A stretch of 9,759 nucleotides of DNA from Bacillota bacterium (GTDB lineage: Bacteria; Bacillota; Clostridia; Christensenellales; CAG-138). Both the position numbers and the translations under genes were made by a program. The notes below the pieces were generated by a model. The model worked only from the letters and a program-made list of their open reading frames with translations, made no database searches and had not been told where the DNA came from. The stretch lies in contig JAEWZS010000049.1 of NCBI GenBank assembly GCA_023458355.1, positions 1 to 9,759 on the forward strand, read 5' to 3'. How positions within the stretch are numbered: the first letter of the stretch is position 1; each line of letters begins with the position of its first letter. Below are positions 1-5,791 of this stretch, piece by piece.

Positions 1-212
1 AGTATATGTACTGTGACAGCGTGCATATAGGTGATAATTGCTGGATCGGCGCTGGGAGCATCATTTGCCCGGGCGTCACCATAGGCAAAAACAGCGTTAT
101 AGGCGGCGGGAGCGTTGTTACAAAGGACATACCTTCCGACTGTGTAGCCGTTGGCAACCCCTGCAAGGTGCTCCGCACCATTGATGAACACGACCTAAAG
201 TACTATATATAA
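1..212 (+). CDS. Hexapeptide-repeat O-acetyltransferase, C-terminal part (partial at window start)
   Basis: This is the C-terminal end of a left-handed beta-helix acyltransferase of the maltose/galactoside O-acetyltransferase (LacA/Maa/NodL) type. Such enzymes move acetyl from acetyl-CoA to a sugar hydroxyl in the cytoplasm, usually as trimers. Visible are successive hexapeptide rungs (VHIGDNCWIGAG, then PGVTIGKNSVIGGGSVV) and the typical ending GNPCKVLR after IPSDCVAV. The reading frame is open to the left edge, so the ATG at position 6 is almost certainly internal and the true start lies outside the window. Full family members are about 180-210 residues; roughly 69 are present here. The substrate cannot be told from this part, and a serine acetyltransferase-like or sugar-specific member is also possible. 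It is followed by a short hairpin and then by the beta-glucosidase gene. Confidence 0.85.
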   Translation, partial: YMYCDSVHIGDNCWIGAGSIICPGVTIGKNSVIGGGSVVTKDIPSDCVAVGNPCKVLRTIDEHDLKYYI

Positions 213-248
213 GGACAGTGAAATAACGAAAGAAGATTTAGAGGAAGA

Positions 249-273
249 AGCGTCACTCAGGTGAGCTTTTTAT
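249..273 (+). terminator. Probable weak intrinsic terminator after the acetyltransferase
   Basis: AGC-g-TCAC, loop TCAG, GTGA-GCT forms a 7-bp stem with one bulged base, and it runs straight into TTTTTAT. It lies 37 bp after the acetyltransferase stop and upstream of the beta-glucosidase ribosome binding site. The stem is short, so read-through into the next gene is likely. Confidence 0.5.
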
Positions 274-303
274 ATTAAACTTAGCTCGTACGGAGGAAAT
301 TCT

Positions 304-2430
304 ATGACGAACAATCTCGCCATACAACAACGCCTTGAGGGACTTTTAAGCCGTATGACGCTTCAAGAAAAAGTGGCGCAGATGGTACAGGTGCCTTATT
401 CCATGGTAACGCGCGAAGAAGCGCTTATGTGGGCGCGGCGCGGGGTAGGTTCTTTTTTGCATGTGCTTGGCGACGATGCGCGCGAGCTGCAAGCTGCCGC
501 AATGAGCACGCGGCTAGGCATTCCCGTGCTTTTTGGAATAGACGCTATCCACGGGCATGGGCTCAATGATAATGCAACCATTTTCCCCTCGCAGCTTGCA
601 GCAGCCTGCAGCTTTGATACGGAGCTTGTAGAAAAAATGGGTCGCGTTACCGCGCGCGAGGTGGCGACCGATGGGCTTCATTGGACATTTTCCCCCCTAC
701 TTTGCCTCAGCCGCGATACGCGCTGGGGTCGTGTTGATGAAACATTCGGCGAGGACCCGTATCTCACAGGCGAGCTCGGTGCAGCCATCATCAAGGGTTA
801 TCAGGGTGACAGCCTCGATGCGGACGACAGCATTTTAGCCTGCGCAAAGCACTACATCGGCTATGGCGAGGCTGTTGGCGCACGCGATGCATGCGATACC
901 GAAATGACATTTCGAAAGCTCAGAGAGGTATTTCTGCCCCCCTTTGAGAAAGCGATACGCGCGGGCTGCGCAACCGTTATGACCGCCTACGGCTCCATCG
1001 ATTCTACGCCGTTTACCGTAAGTGAAAAAACGCTTCGCGGTATTTTAAAAGACGAACTTCAATTTGACGGGTTTGTCGTGACGGATTGGGACAATGTACA
1101 GTCACTCGTTACCCGGCAGTTTGTAGCAGAAAACATGCTTGAAGCATCGCGGCTTGCAACACTCGCCGGAAACGAGATGATCATGACAACCCTGGGCTTT
1201 TACGAGGCTGCCATAGAGCTTGTCAAAAAGGGACTTCTTGACGAGAAAGTCATAGACGATGCGGTAAGGAGCATTTTACGCATCAAGTTCCGCATGAACT
1301 TGTTTGAAAAGCCCGAAAAGAAAGGCAGACCCGGCTGCTTCTCCTGTAAGGAGCATTTAGAAGTAAACAAGGCGCTTGCGCGTGAAAGCATTGTACTATT
1401 GAAAAACAACGGTGTTTTGCCGCTTAAAGAAAATGTAAAAAGCATTGCGGTTGTAGGCCCCAACGCAAACGACATACGCGCCCAATATGGGGATTGGACC
1501 TATTTTTCGCATCCCTTACCCGCGCCGGAACGCGAGCCCAAGCGCCCTTATGTGACGGTGTTTGAGGGTATAAGCCAAATTGCAGAGCAAAAGGATATTA
1601 AAGTAAACTACGCGGAGGGTTGCGGCATATTCGATGGTGATGAAAAGAGCCTCCTTGAAGCGGTGCGTACCGCGAAGGATTGCGATTTAACGGTTTTGGT
1701 GCTCGGCGATAACATTGACCAGCACGGTGAGGGCAAGGACAGGGCCGATTTGGCGCTTTCAAAAGCGCAGCTTGAATTGTTTGCCAGACTCCGTGCGCTT
1801 AAGAAACCTCTGATCGCGGTGCTGGTTTCCTCAAAACCGCTTTGTATTCCGGAGGTCAAAGAGCAAAGCGATGCGCTTATCATAGCCTTCAACGGAGGCA
1901 TGTTCGGCGGCCTTGCCGTAGCGGAAGCGATTTTCGGCAAGCTCAACCCTTCAGGCAAGCTCCCCATCTCATTCCCGCACCACAGCGGACAACTGCCGGT
2001 TTATTATAACCAACTCCCGGGCTGGCATGGCGGTAAGTATATGGACCTTCCGGGAGAGCCGCTGTTTACGTTTGGTGAGGGGATGTCTTACACGCGATAC
2101 CAGTATAGCAACCTTACGTTTGATGTAAATACGCTTACCGCTTCCGTGGATGTAACAAACGTGGGCGAACGCGACGGTGTAGAGACCGTACAGGTGTATT
2201 TTAATGACTGCGTTAGCTCGGTGCTTACCCCCGTTAAACAGCTTATCTCATTTAAGCGTGTTTCACTAAAGGCGGGCGAAATGAAGCGCGTAAGCTTTAC
2301 GTTTAATAAAGAAGATTTCTCCCTCATCACACCCGACGAGCGTCGTATAGTGGAACCGGGTAGTTTTGTGTTGATGGTTGGCGCAAGCGCGAAGGATGAG
2401 GATTTGCTGAATACGGAGTTTAGTCTGTAG
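304..2430 (+). CDS. bglX: Glycoside hydrolase family 3 beta-glucosidase (BglX-like), cytoplasmic
   Basis: This is a 708-residue GH3 enzyme that would release terminal beta-D-glucose (or a related sugar) from oligosaccharides by a retaining mechanism. The N-terminal barrel (about 10-330) carries LFGIDAIHGHG, the RDTRWGRVDETFGEDPYL segment, substrate-binding K182-H183 in AKHYIGYG, and the nucleophile Asp261 in FVVTDWD. The second alpha/beta domain (about 360-570) carries LARESIVLLKNNGVLPL and the likely acid/base Glu476 in HGEGKDRADL. A fibronectin-III-like C-terminal domain (about 610-705) contains GVETVQVYF and VKQLISFKRV. There is no signal peptide, unlike E. coli periplasmic BglX, so it probably acts on imported oligosaccharides. 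GGAGG at 292-296, 7 bases before the ATG, fixes the start. It stands alone with its own terminator and no transporter next to it in the window. The exact linkage and sugar specificity are not determined; a xylosidase or glucosaminidase role is less likely. Confidence 0.93.
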   Translation: MTNNLAIQQRLEGLLSRMTLQEKVAQMVQVPYSMVTREEALMWARRGVGSFLHVLGDDARELQAAAMSTRLGIPVLFGIDAIHGHGLNDNATIFPSQLAAACSFDTELVEKMGRVTAREVATDGLHWTFSPLLCLSRDTRWGRVDETFGEDPYLTGELGAAIIKGYQGDSLDADDSILACAKHYIGYGEAVGARDACDTEMTFRKLREVFLPPFEKAIRAGCATVMTAYGSIDSTPFTVSEKTLRGILKDELQFDGFVVTDWDNVQSLVTRQFVAENMLEASRLATLAGNEMIMTTLGFYEAAIELVKKGLLDEKVIDDAVRSILRIKFRMNLFEKPEKKGRPGCFSCKEHLEVNKALARESIVLLKNNGVLPLKENVKSIAVVGPNANDIRAQYGDWTYFSHPLPAPEREPKRPYVTVFEGISQIAEQKDIKVNYAEGCGIFDGDEKSLLEAVRTAKDCDLTVLVLGDNIDQHGEGKDRADLALSKAQLELFARLRALKKPLIAVLVSSKPLCIPEVKEQSDALIIAFNGGMFGGLAVAEAIFGKLNPSGKLPISFPHHSGQLPVYYNQLPGWHGGKYMDLPGEPLFTFGEGMSYTRYQYSNLTFDVNTLTASVDVTNVGERDGVETVQVYFNDCVSSVLTPVKQLISFKRVSLKAGEMKRVSFTFNKEDFSLITPDERRIVEPGSFVLMVGASAKDEDLLNTEFSL

Positions 2431-2460
2431 TTTGTGGAGTGAAGGTAATGTGATTTAGAG

Positions 2461-2490
2461 GCCGCAACGCTAAAAGCGTTGCGGCTTTTG
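2461..2490 (+). terminator. Intrinsic terminator of the GH3 gene
   Basis: A perfect 10-bp GC-rich stem (GCCGCAACGC / GCGTTGCGGC) with a 5-base loop TAAAA is followed by TTTT. It lies 31 bp after the beta-glucosidase stop codon and separates that gene from the repeat-filled gap downstream. Confidence 0.88.
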
Positions 2491-2520
2491 TTGATTGGAT
2501 GATTCTATCTGTAGGTTATA

Positions 2521-2600
2521 GCTCCGGGAGATTTCTCGCTACGACGACCGCATCCTAGTGGCGTAGGGCGTCTCCCGCCCGGGGGCCGCTCGATATGACG
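2521..2600 (+). repeat. Right arm of the palindromic repeat, interrupted by about 45 bp
   Basis: The sequence begins like the other right arms (GCTCCGGGAGATTTCTCGCT, then ACG). It is then broken at 2544-2588 and resumes at about 2589 as CTCGATATGAC, where the other copies read CTCGAAATGAC. The inserted stretch is GC-rich and contains a short hairpin, GGGCG-tctcc-CGCCC. No matching left arm is visible upstream, so this is a partial copy. Insertion boundaries are uncertain by a few bases. Confidence 0.65.
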
Positions 2601-2630
2601 GTGGAACACGTATCAGTGCTCGATAAACGC

Positions 2631-2763
2631 TGTCATTTCGAAAGGAGCAAAGCGGAGTGAGAAATCCCCTGCATGGAGCCGCAAGAATGGCGGGACTTAT
2701 TAAGTGTTTACCGAGGTTGTATCTATAGCTCTGGGAGATTTCTCGCTAACGCTCGAAATGACA
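2631..2763. repeat. Inverted-repeat element, copy 1 (133 bp)
   Basis: The left arm starts TGTCATTTCGA at 2631 and ends GAGAAATCCCC at 2669. The right arm (about 2727-2763) reads GGGAGATTTCTCGCT and ends TCGAAATGACA. The arms can pair over two blocks of about 11 bp. The left arm carries about 10 extra bases (around AAAGCGGAGT) that have no partner in the right arm, and the spacer is about 57 bp. The spacer is only partly like those of copies 2 and 3, but all share ATCTATAGCTC just before the right arm. No target-site duplication is visible (flanks ACGC and GTGG). Confidence 0.8.
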
Positions 2764-2893
2764 GTGGGAAAAACATCTCCTATCCTTTTGAACCAAACCG
2801 ACGGGATTACTGACCTCTACAGGCTGCAGTCATCGAAGTCGATACTTGCGCAATACTCCGTCGCCCAAAAGCACCACGCAGTGGCCGGTTTAA

Positions 2894-2928
2894 GGGGGTT
2901 AGGGGTTTGTTAAGGGGCCGAAGGGGGG
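2894..2928 (+). other. Potential G-quadruplex tract
   Basis: Four runs of at least four G lie at 2894-2898, 2902-2905, 2914-2917 and 2923-2928. They are separated by loops of 3, 8 and 5 bases. The middle loop is slightly longer than the usual 7-base limit, so folding is possible rather than certain. The last two G-runs also belong to the left arm of the 2910-2955 hairpin, making the two structures mutually exclusive. Confidence 0.4.
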
Positions 2929-2955
2929 AAATCGGAATCCCCCCTGGCCCCTTAA
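2910..2955. repeat. Strong imperfect palindrome / hairpin in the convergent gap
   Basis: TTAAGGGGCC (2910-2919) pairs with GGCCCCTTAA (2946-2955). After a 2-base bulge, AGGGGGGA (2922-2929) pairs with TCCCCCCT (2938-2945) around an 8-base loop. About 18 pairs form in all. There is no T-tract on either side, so it is not a classical intrinsic terminator. It could still slow transcription arriving from serS, whose stop lies 61 bp away. Confidence 0.6.
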
Positions 2956-2992
2956 CGCCAATCGTATACGTAACAATGAATATGTTATTCCC

Positions 2993-3012
2993 GCATGGAG
3001 CTGCAAGAATGG
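2993..3012 (+). repeat. Second copy of the element-1 spacer segment beside the serS stop
   Basis: GCATGGAGC-T-GCAAGAATGG here matches 2671-2690 (GCATGGAGC-C-GCAAGAATGG) at 19 of 20 positions in the same orientation. It ends 4 bp before the serS stop codon on the other strand. It has no inverted-repeat arms of its own nearby. Confidence 0.7.
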
Positions 3013-3016
3013 GTTT

Positions 3017-4294
3017 TCACCCGATCGTTTTCTTCCCGCCCATATACATCCTAAGCGGTTCAGGGATGCTGACCGTGCCGTCTGCTTTGAGGTTGTTCTC
3101 TAAAAACGCAATCAGCATGCGCGGCGGTGCGACAACGGTGTTGTTGAGCGTATGCGGGAAACGTATGCCGTTTTCGCCTTTGGTGCGGAGCATCAGACGC
3201 CTTGCCTGTGCATCTCCCAAGTTCGAACAGCTTCCCACCTCAAAATATTTCTTTTGCCGCGGTGACCATGCCTCCACATCCACGCTTTTGATTTTTAAAT
3301 CCGCAAGATCACCCGAGCAGCATTCAAGCGTCCTAACGGGGATATCGAGCGAGCGGAAAAACTCCACCGAATTTTGCAGGAGTTTATAAAACCAATCCAT
3401 GCTTTCCTCCGGCTCGCAAACGACAATCATCTCCTGCTTTTCAAACTGATGGATGCGATACACGCCTCGCTCCTCGATACCGTGTGCGCCAACCTCTTTG
3501 CGGAAGCACGGAGAATAGCTTGTAAGCGCAATGGGAAGCGTTTTCGCATCTACGATGGTATCAATAAAACGGCCAATCATGGAGTGCTCGCTCGTACCTA
3601 TAAGATACAGGTCCTCGCCTTCCACCTTGTACATCATATTTTCCATTTCAGCAAAGCTCATAACGCCCTGTACTACGCCGCTTCGAATCATAAACGGGGG
3701 TATGCAGTAGGTGAAACCGCGGTCGATCATGAAATCACGCGCATAGGAAAGAATTGCACTTTGAAGCCTTGCAATATCGCCCAGCAGGTAATAAAATCCG
3801 TTGCCGCTTACCTTCCTCGCGCTGTCGAGGTCAATGCCGCTTAACCTCTCCATGATATCCACATGGTAGGGTATTTCAAAATCCAGCACAACGGGTTCGC
3901 CGAAGCGCTCGATTTCCACGTTTTCACTGTCGTCTTTGCCGATGGGAACCGAAGGATCGATAATGTTTGGTATAACGAGCATCCTTTCCTTAAGCTTACT
4001 GGCCAAGGTTTCCTCCATGGCTTCAAGCTCCGTAATGCGTGCATTGATACCGCTTACCTCAAGCTTTGTTGCTTCCGCCTCATCGCGCTTACCCTGTCCC
4101 ATGAGCGCACCGATTTGCTTGCTCACAACATTTCTGCGGTTGCGAAGCGCATCGGCCTCAGCCTTAGCGTCGCGCAGCTCTTTGTCGAGCGCGTATGCCT
4201 CGTCCGCAAGCGCAAGCTTTTGAAGCTGGAACTTCTTTTTCATGTTTTCCTTCACCATATCAAGGTCGGTGCGGATAAGCTTGATGTCGATCAT
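3017..4294 (-). CDS. serS: Seryl-tRNA synthetase
   Basis: This 425-residue class II aminoacyl-tRNA synthetase charges tRNA-Ser (and tRNA-Sec where present) with serine in the cytoplasm, as a homodimer. The N-terminal long coiled-coil arm (about 28-105, rich in Lys, Glu and Ala) binds the tRNA variable arm. The catalytic part has TSEHSMIGRF (234-243), motif 2 FRKEVGAHG...RGVYRIHQFEK (264-286) and motif 3 HTLNNTVVAPPRMLIAFLEN (381-400, Arg392). It ends LRMYMGG. Motif 3 reads NNTVVAPPR rather than the usual bacterial NGSGLAVGR, and CSGDLADL replaces the usual CTGDMG, so it belongs to a divergent subgroup that resembles archaeal-type SerRS. The coiled-coil arm shows it is not the methanogen-specific rare form. 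GGAGG at 4302-4306 lies 7 bases before the ATG. A T-box leader precedes it. It is divergent from the AraC-type gene and convergent with the GH3 gene. Confidence 0.95.
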   Translation of the reverse strand: MIDIKLIRTDLDMVKENMKKKFQLQKLALADEAYALDKELRDAKAEADALRNRRNVVSKQIGALMGQGKRDEAEATKLEVSGINARITELEAMEETLASKLKERMLVIPNIIDPSVPIGKDDSENVEIERFGEPVVLDFEIPYHVDIMERLSGIDLDSARKVSGNGFYYLLGDIARLQSAILSYARDFMIDRGFTYCIPPFMIRSGVVQGVMSFAEMENMMYKVEGEDLYLIGTSEHSMIGRFIDTIVDAKTLPIALTSYSPCFRKEVGAHGIEERGVYRIHQFEKQEMIVVCEPEESMDWFYKLLQNSVEFFRSLDIPVRTLECCSGDLADLKIKSVDVEAWSPRQKKYFEVGSCSNLGDAQARRLMLRTKGENGIRFPHTLNNTVVAPPRMLIAFLENNLKADGTVSIPEPLRMYMGGKKTIG

Positions 4295-4318
4295 GTGTAT
4301 ACCTCCGTATTATTAAGT

Positions 4319-4358
4319 AAAAAAAGCCTTTCGTCCCAAAATACCATGGGACGGAAAG
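4319..4358 (-). terminator. T-box-controlled terminator upstream of serS
   Basis: On the minus strand CTTTC-CGTCCC, loop ATGGTATTTT, GGGACG-AAAG makes a 10-bp stem with one bulged C, followed by GC and T7. It lies 24 bp before the serS ATG and just after the T-box core, so it is the conditional terminator of the leader. Confidence 0.88.
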
Positions 4359-4548
4359 CTCCGCGTTGCCACCCAAATTGCCGAAAGTTCGGCCTCTTGT
4401 ATGCGCTTTAAGGGGCGCTCTCCGCAGGCTCATCGCCCGCCGCTTCACGAAGGCGGAAAACCGTTTTGCGCGCCGGCTCACACCAACCGCCGGCTCTCTT
4501 TTGCTGCACTCTACGCTATATTCCCTCGCAACCGCAATCTTTAAATTG
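4319..4548 (-). promoter_or_regulatory. T-box riboswitch leader of serS
   Basis: Read on the minus strand, the serS leader holds the T-box core TGGGTGGCAACGCGG (4361-4375). This is followed by a terminator whose stem CTTTC-CGTCCC / GGGACG-AAAG runs into seven T residues (4319-4325). Upstream is the Stem I distal region, AGAGAGCC at 4492-4499 and GCCGGC (4489-4494) pairing with GCCGGC (4472-4477) around GGTTGGTGTGA, a characteristic T-box signature. By family knowledge, uncharged tRNA pairs with the specifier loop and with the bulge next to the T-box core, stabilising the antiterminator and turning serS on. The specifier must be a serine codon. Candidates are AGC at 4442-4444 (in GTGAAGCGG) or TCC at 4455-4457; I cannot decide without a covariance fold. 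The transcription start is inferred from the promoter. Confidence 0.92.
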
Positions 4549-4554
4549 TGGCTC

Positions 4555-4583
4555 ATTATAACACGGAGAATTATCAAGCGCAA
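4555..4583 (-). promoter_or_regulatory. Promoter of the serS T-box transcript
   Basis: On the minus strand a perfect -10 TATAAT (4555-4560) lies 17 bp from TTGCGC (4578-4583), which keeps the TTG of the -35 consensus. The expected start near 4548 gives a leader of about 250 nt, the usual T-box length. Confidence 0.7.
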
Positions 4584-4682
4584 TAGGTTTACAAGGTACG
4601 CTTTTCAGCCTCGGCATTTCGCGTTATGATAAAAAGGACAAATGCGCGCAGGCAAAAACAGGTTTTATCTTTTTACGTACGC

Positions 4683-4688
4683 TACAAT
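4683..4688 (+). promoter_or_regulatory. Possible -10 box of the AraC-type gene
   Basis: TACAAT lies 20 bp upstream of the ATG at 4709. I find no good -35 at 16-18 bp. If it is used, transcription would start near 4695 and the leader would be only about 14 nt, holding a GGGGG run (4697-4701) as the only Shine-Dalgarno candidate. Confidence 0.3.
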
Positions 4689-4708
4689 AGCGCCATGGGG
4701 GTACGGTT

Positions 4709-5548
4709 ATGGATTGGCTCAAAAGCGTGAACGATGCGATCAATTACATGGAAGATAACCTTATGGGAAACCTTGCGCCGGAGGACGTCGCCGCGAAGGT
4801 ATACCTTTCCTACGGTCACTTCCAAAAAGCATTTATCGTATTGACTGGCATGACAGTCGGCGAGTACATTCGCAACAGGCGATTGAGCTTGGCAGGCGTT
4901 GAGCTTGCCATAAACGGCGCAAAGGTCGTTGACACGGCGCTAAAGTTCGGCTATGAGACTCCCGAAAGCTTTGCCAAAGCGTTTTACCGTTTTCACGGTG
5001 TAACGCCAAGCCAAGTGAAGCTCTACGGGGCAGCGCTTAAATCCTTCAACCGACTCACCGTAAAAATCATACTGGAAGGCGGTACAACAATGGATCACAA
5101 AATTGTAAAGAAAGACGCGTTCACCGTAGCGGTGAAAAGAAGGCTTTTCAACTCGGAAAGCAACACCACAGAAATCCCTCTCTTCTGGGATGAATACATG
5201 CGCGAAGGCTCGCATGAAAAGGTATGCGGCATGTACGGTATTTGCGAGCACATGGAAGACAACGGAAAGGATTTTTATTACGACATAGGTGCGGATTGGC
5301 CTGAGGATAAACCCGTACCCGAAGGCTTCACGCTTATAACCATTCCTGCGGCAAACTGGGCGGTTTTCCGCTGCGTGGGTGCCATGCCCCATGCCATCCA
5401 AAACCTATGGAGGTTCATCTACAGCGAATGGGCACCGCAGGCGGACTATGAGCTCCTGCCCGGCTATGAAATTGAGCTGTACACCGAAGGCGACCCGTCA
5501 AAAGATGATTATATAAGCGAGATTTGGCTGCCGGTAAAGGTGAAGTAG
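4709..5548 (+). CDS. AraC-family regulator with C-terminal GyrI-like effector-binding domain
   Basis: This 279-residue protein resembles the Rob / AraC-GyrI group. The N-terminal part (about 5-110) is a double helix-turn-helix AraC DNA-binding domain: LAPEDVAAKVYLSYGHFQKAF, then VVDTALKFGYETPESFAKAF and FHGVTPSQVK, the last two being the usual AraC signature. From about residue 128 (MDHKIVKKDAFTVAVKRR) to the end is a GyrI/BmrR-type ligand-binding domain, with AANWAVFRCVGAMP, LWRFIYSEWAP and YEIELYTEGDP. Such proteins usually sense small, often cationic or amphipathic molecules and control efflux or stress genes. No efflux gene is next to it, so its targets are unknown and may include itself. 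The start is favoured by GGGGG 7 bases upstream. An internal ATG at 5090 begins exactly at the GyrI domain but lacks a convincing ribosome binding site. It is divergent from serS. Confidence 0.9.
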   Translation: MDWLKSVNDAINYMEDNLMGNLAPEDVAAKVYLSYGHFQKAFIVLTGMTVGEYIRNRRLSLAGVELAINGAKVVDTALKFGYETPESFAKAFYRFHGVTPSQVKLYGAALKSFNRLTVKIILEGGTTMDHKIVKKDAFTVAVKRRLFNSESNTTEIPLFWDEYMREGSHEKVCGMYGICEHMEDNGKDFYYDIGADWPEDKPVPEGFTLITIPAANWAVFRCVGAMPHAIQNLWRFIYSEWAPQADYELLPGYEIELYTEGDPSKDDYISEIWLPVKVK

Positions 5549-5564
5549 AGAATTTAGAATACGC

Positions 5565-5589
5565 AAAGCAGCGGTATAACTGCTGCTTT
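5565..5589 (+). terminator. Possible terminator of the AraC-type gene (stem-loop 1 of the array)
   Basis: AAAGCAGC pairs with GCTGCTTT (8 bp). The pairing can extend inward through a G-T wobble and GT/AC to a 3-base loop. It lies 17 bp after the stop codon. The bases after it (CAGATTGCTTCTT) are only moderately T-rich, so termination may be weak. Confidence 0.5.
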
Positions 5590-5608
5590 CAGATTGCTTC
5601 TTGGGGTT

Positions 5609-5779
5609 CGGGGGCCACTGCCCCCGGAGGCTTCTAACCGCCGCCAGCGACATGAGCGGTGGTGGCGGAAAGCCTTGCATAGCAAGGCTTTCTTCTCAGG
5701 AAATGCCGACCGTGCGGAACGCACAGGCAATTCCTGTAATCCTCAAAAAAGTGACACGTCACTTTTTTGACCCGAAGGG
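5609..5779 (+). other. Array of five further stem-loops upstream of the radical SAM gene
   Basis: After stem-loop 1 come five more in a row. These are 5609-5626 (CGGGGGC/GCCCCCG, loop CACT); 5638-5668 (CCGCC...GGCGG with inner CCA/TGG); 5669-5691 (perfect 10 bp, AAAGCCTTGC/GCAAGGCTTT, loop ATA, touching the previous stem); 5697-5736 (CAGGAA/TTCCTG, TGCC/GGCA, then GTGCG-gaa-CGCAC); and 5743-5770 (13-bp perfect arms around AC, ending in six T then GA). A small CCC-gaa-GGG follows at 5771-5779, then the AGGAG ribosome binding site. TTCGGG (5607-5612) could also pair with CCCGAA (5771-5776). The arrangement fits a structured leader RNA or a composite intergenic repeat; I match it to no known RNA class. 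An open frame across it (5601-5783) is unlikely to be a gene. Confidence 0.6.
5743..5770. promoter_or_regulatory. Perfect 28-bp dyad just upstream of the radical SAM gene
   Basis: The 13-base arms (TCAAAAAAGTGAC and GTCACTTTTTTGA) are exact reverse complements around a central AC. As RNA it would be a short GTGA/TCAC stem with A-U extension and six U on the 3' side, like a weak two-way terminator. As DNA it could be an operator for a dimeric protein. It ends 11 bp before the AGGAG site. Confidence 0.5.
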
Positions 5780-5791
5780 TTAGGAGATCCC

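Larger units (their letters stand above)
2431..3016. other. Gene-free convergent gap with repeats
   Basis: This 586-bp gap lies between the ends of two convergent genes, bglX and serS. It holds the bglX terminator, an interrupted repeat arm (2521-2600), one complete inverted-repeat element (2631-2763), a G-rich tract with four G-runs overlapping a strong hairpin (2894-2955), and a second copy of part of the element's spacer next to the serS stop (2993-3012). Short open frames here read through the repeats and have no recognisable protein features or ribosome binding sites. In 2764-2893 I see nothing that I can assign. Confidence 0.8.

Noticed and set aside
2631..2763. Insertion sequence or full MITE with target-site duplication
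   Set aside because: Inverted ends are present, but I see no flanking direct duplication at any copy and no transposase, so I call it only a repeat element.
2704..3389. Two open frames (2704-2913 and 2907-3389) on the plus strand
   Set aside because: The first translates repeat sequence. The second is mostly antisense to serS. Neither has a ribosome binding site or recognisable features.
4260..4629. Open frames on both strands across the serS leader
   Set aside because: They lie over the T-box RNA, whose structure explains the sequence.
5601..5783. 60-residue open frame before the radical SAM gene
   Set aside because: It runs through five hairpins, has no ribosome binding site and no recognisable domain.
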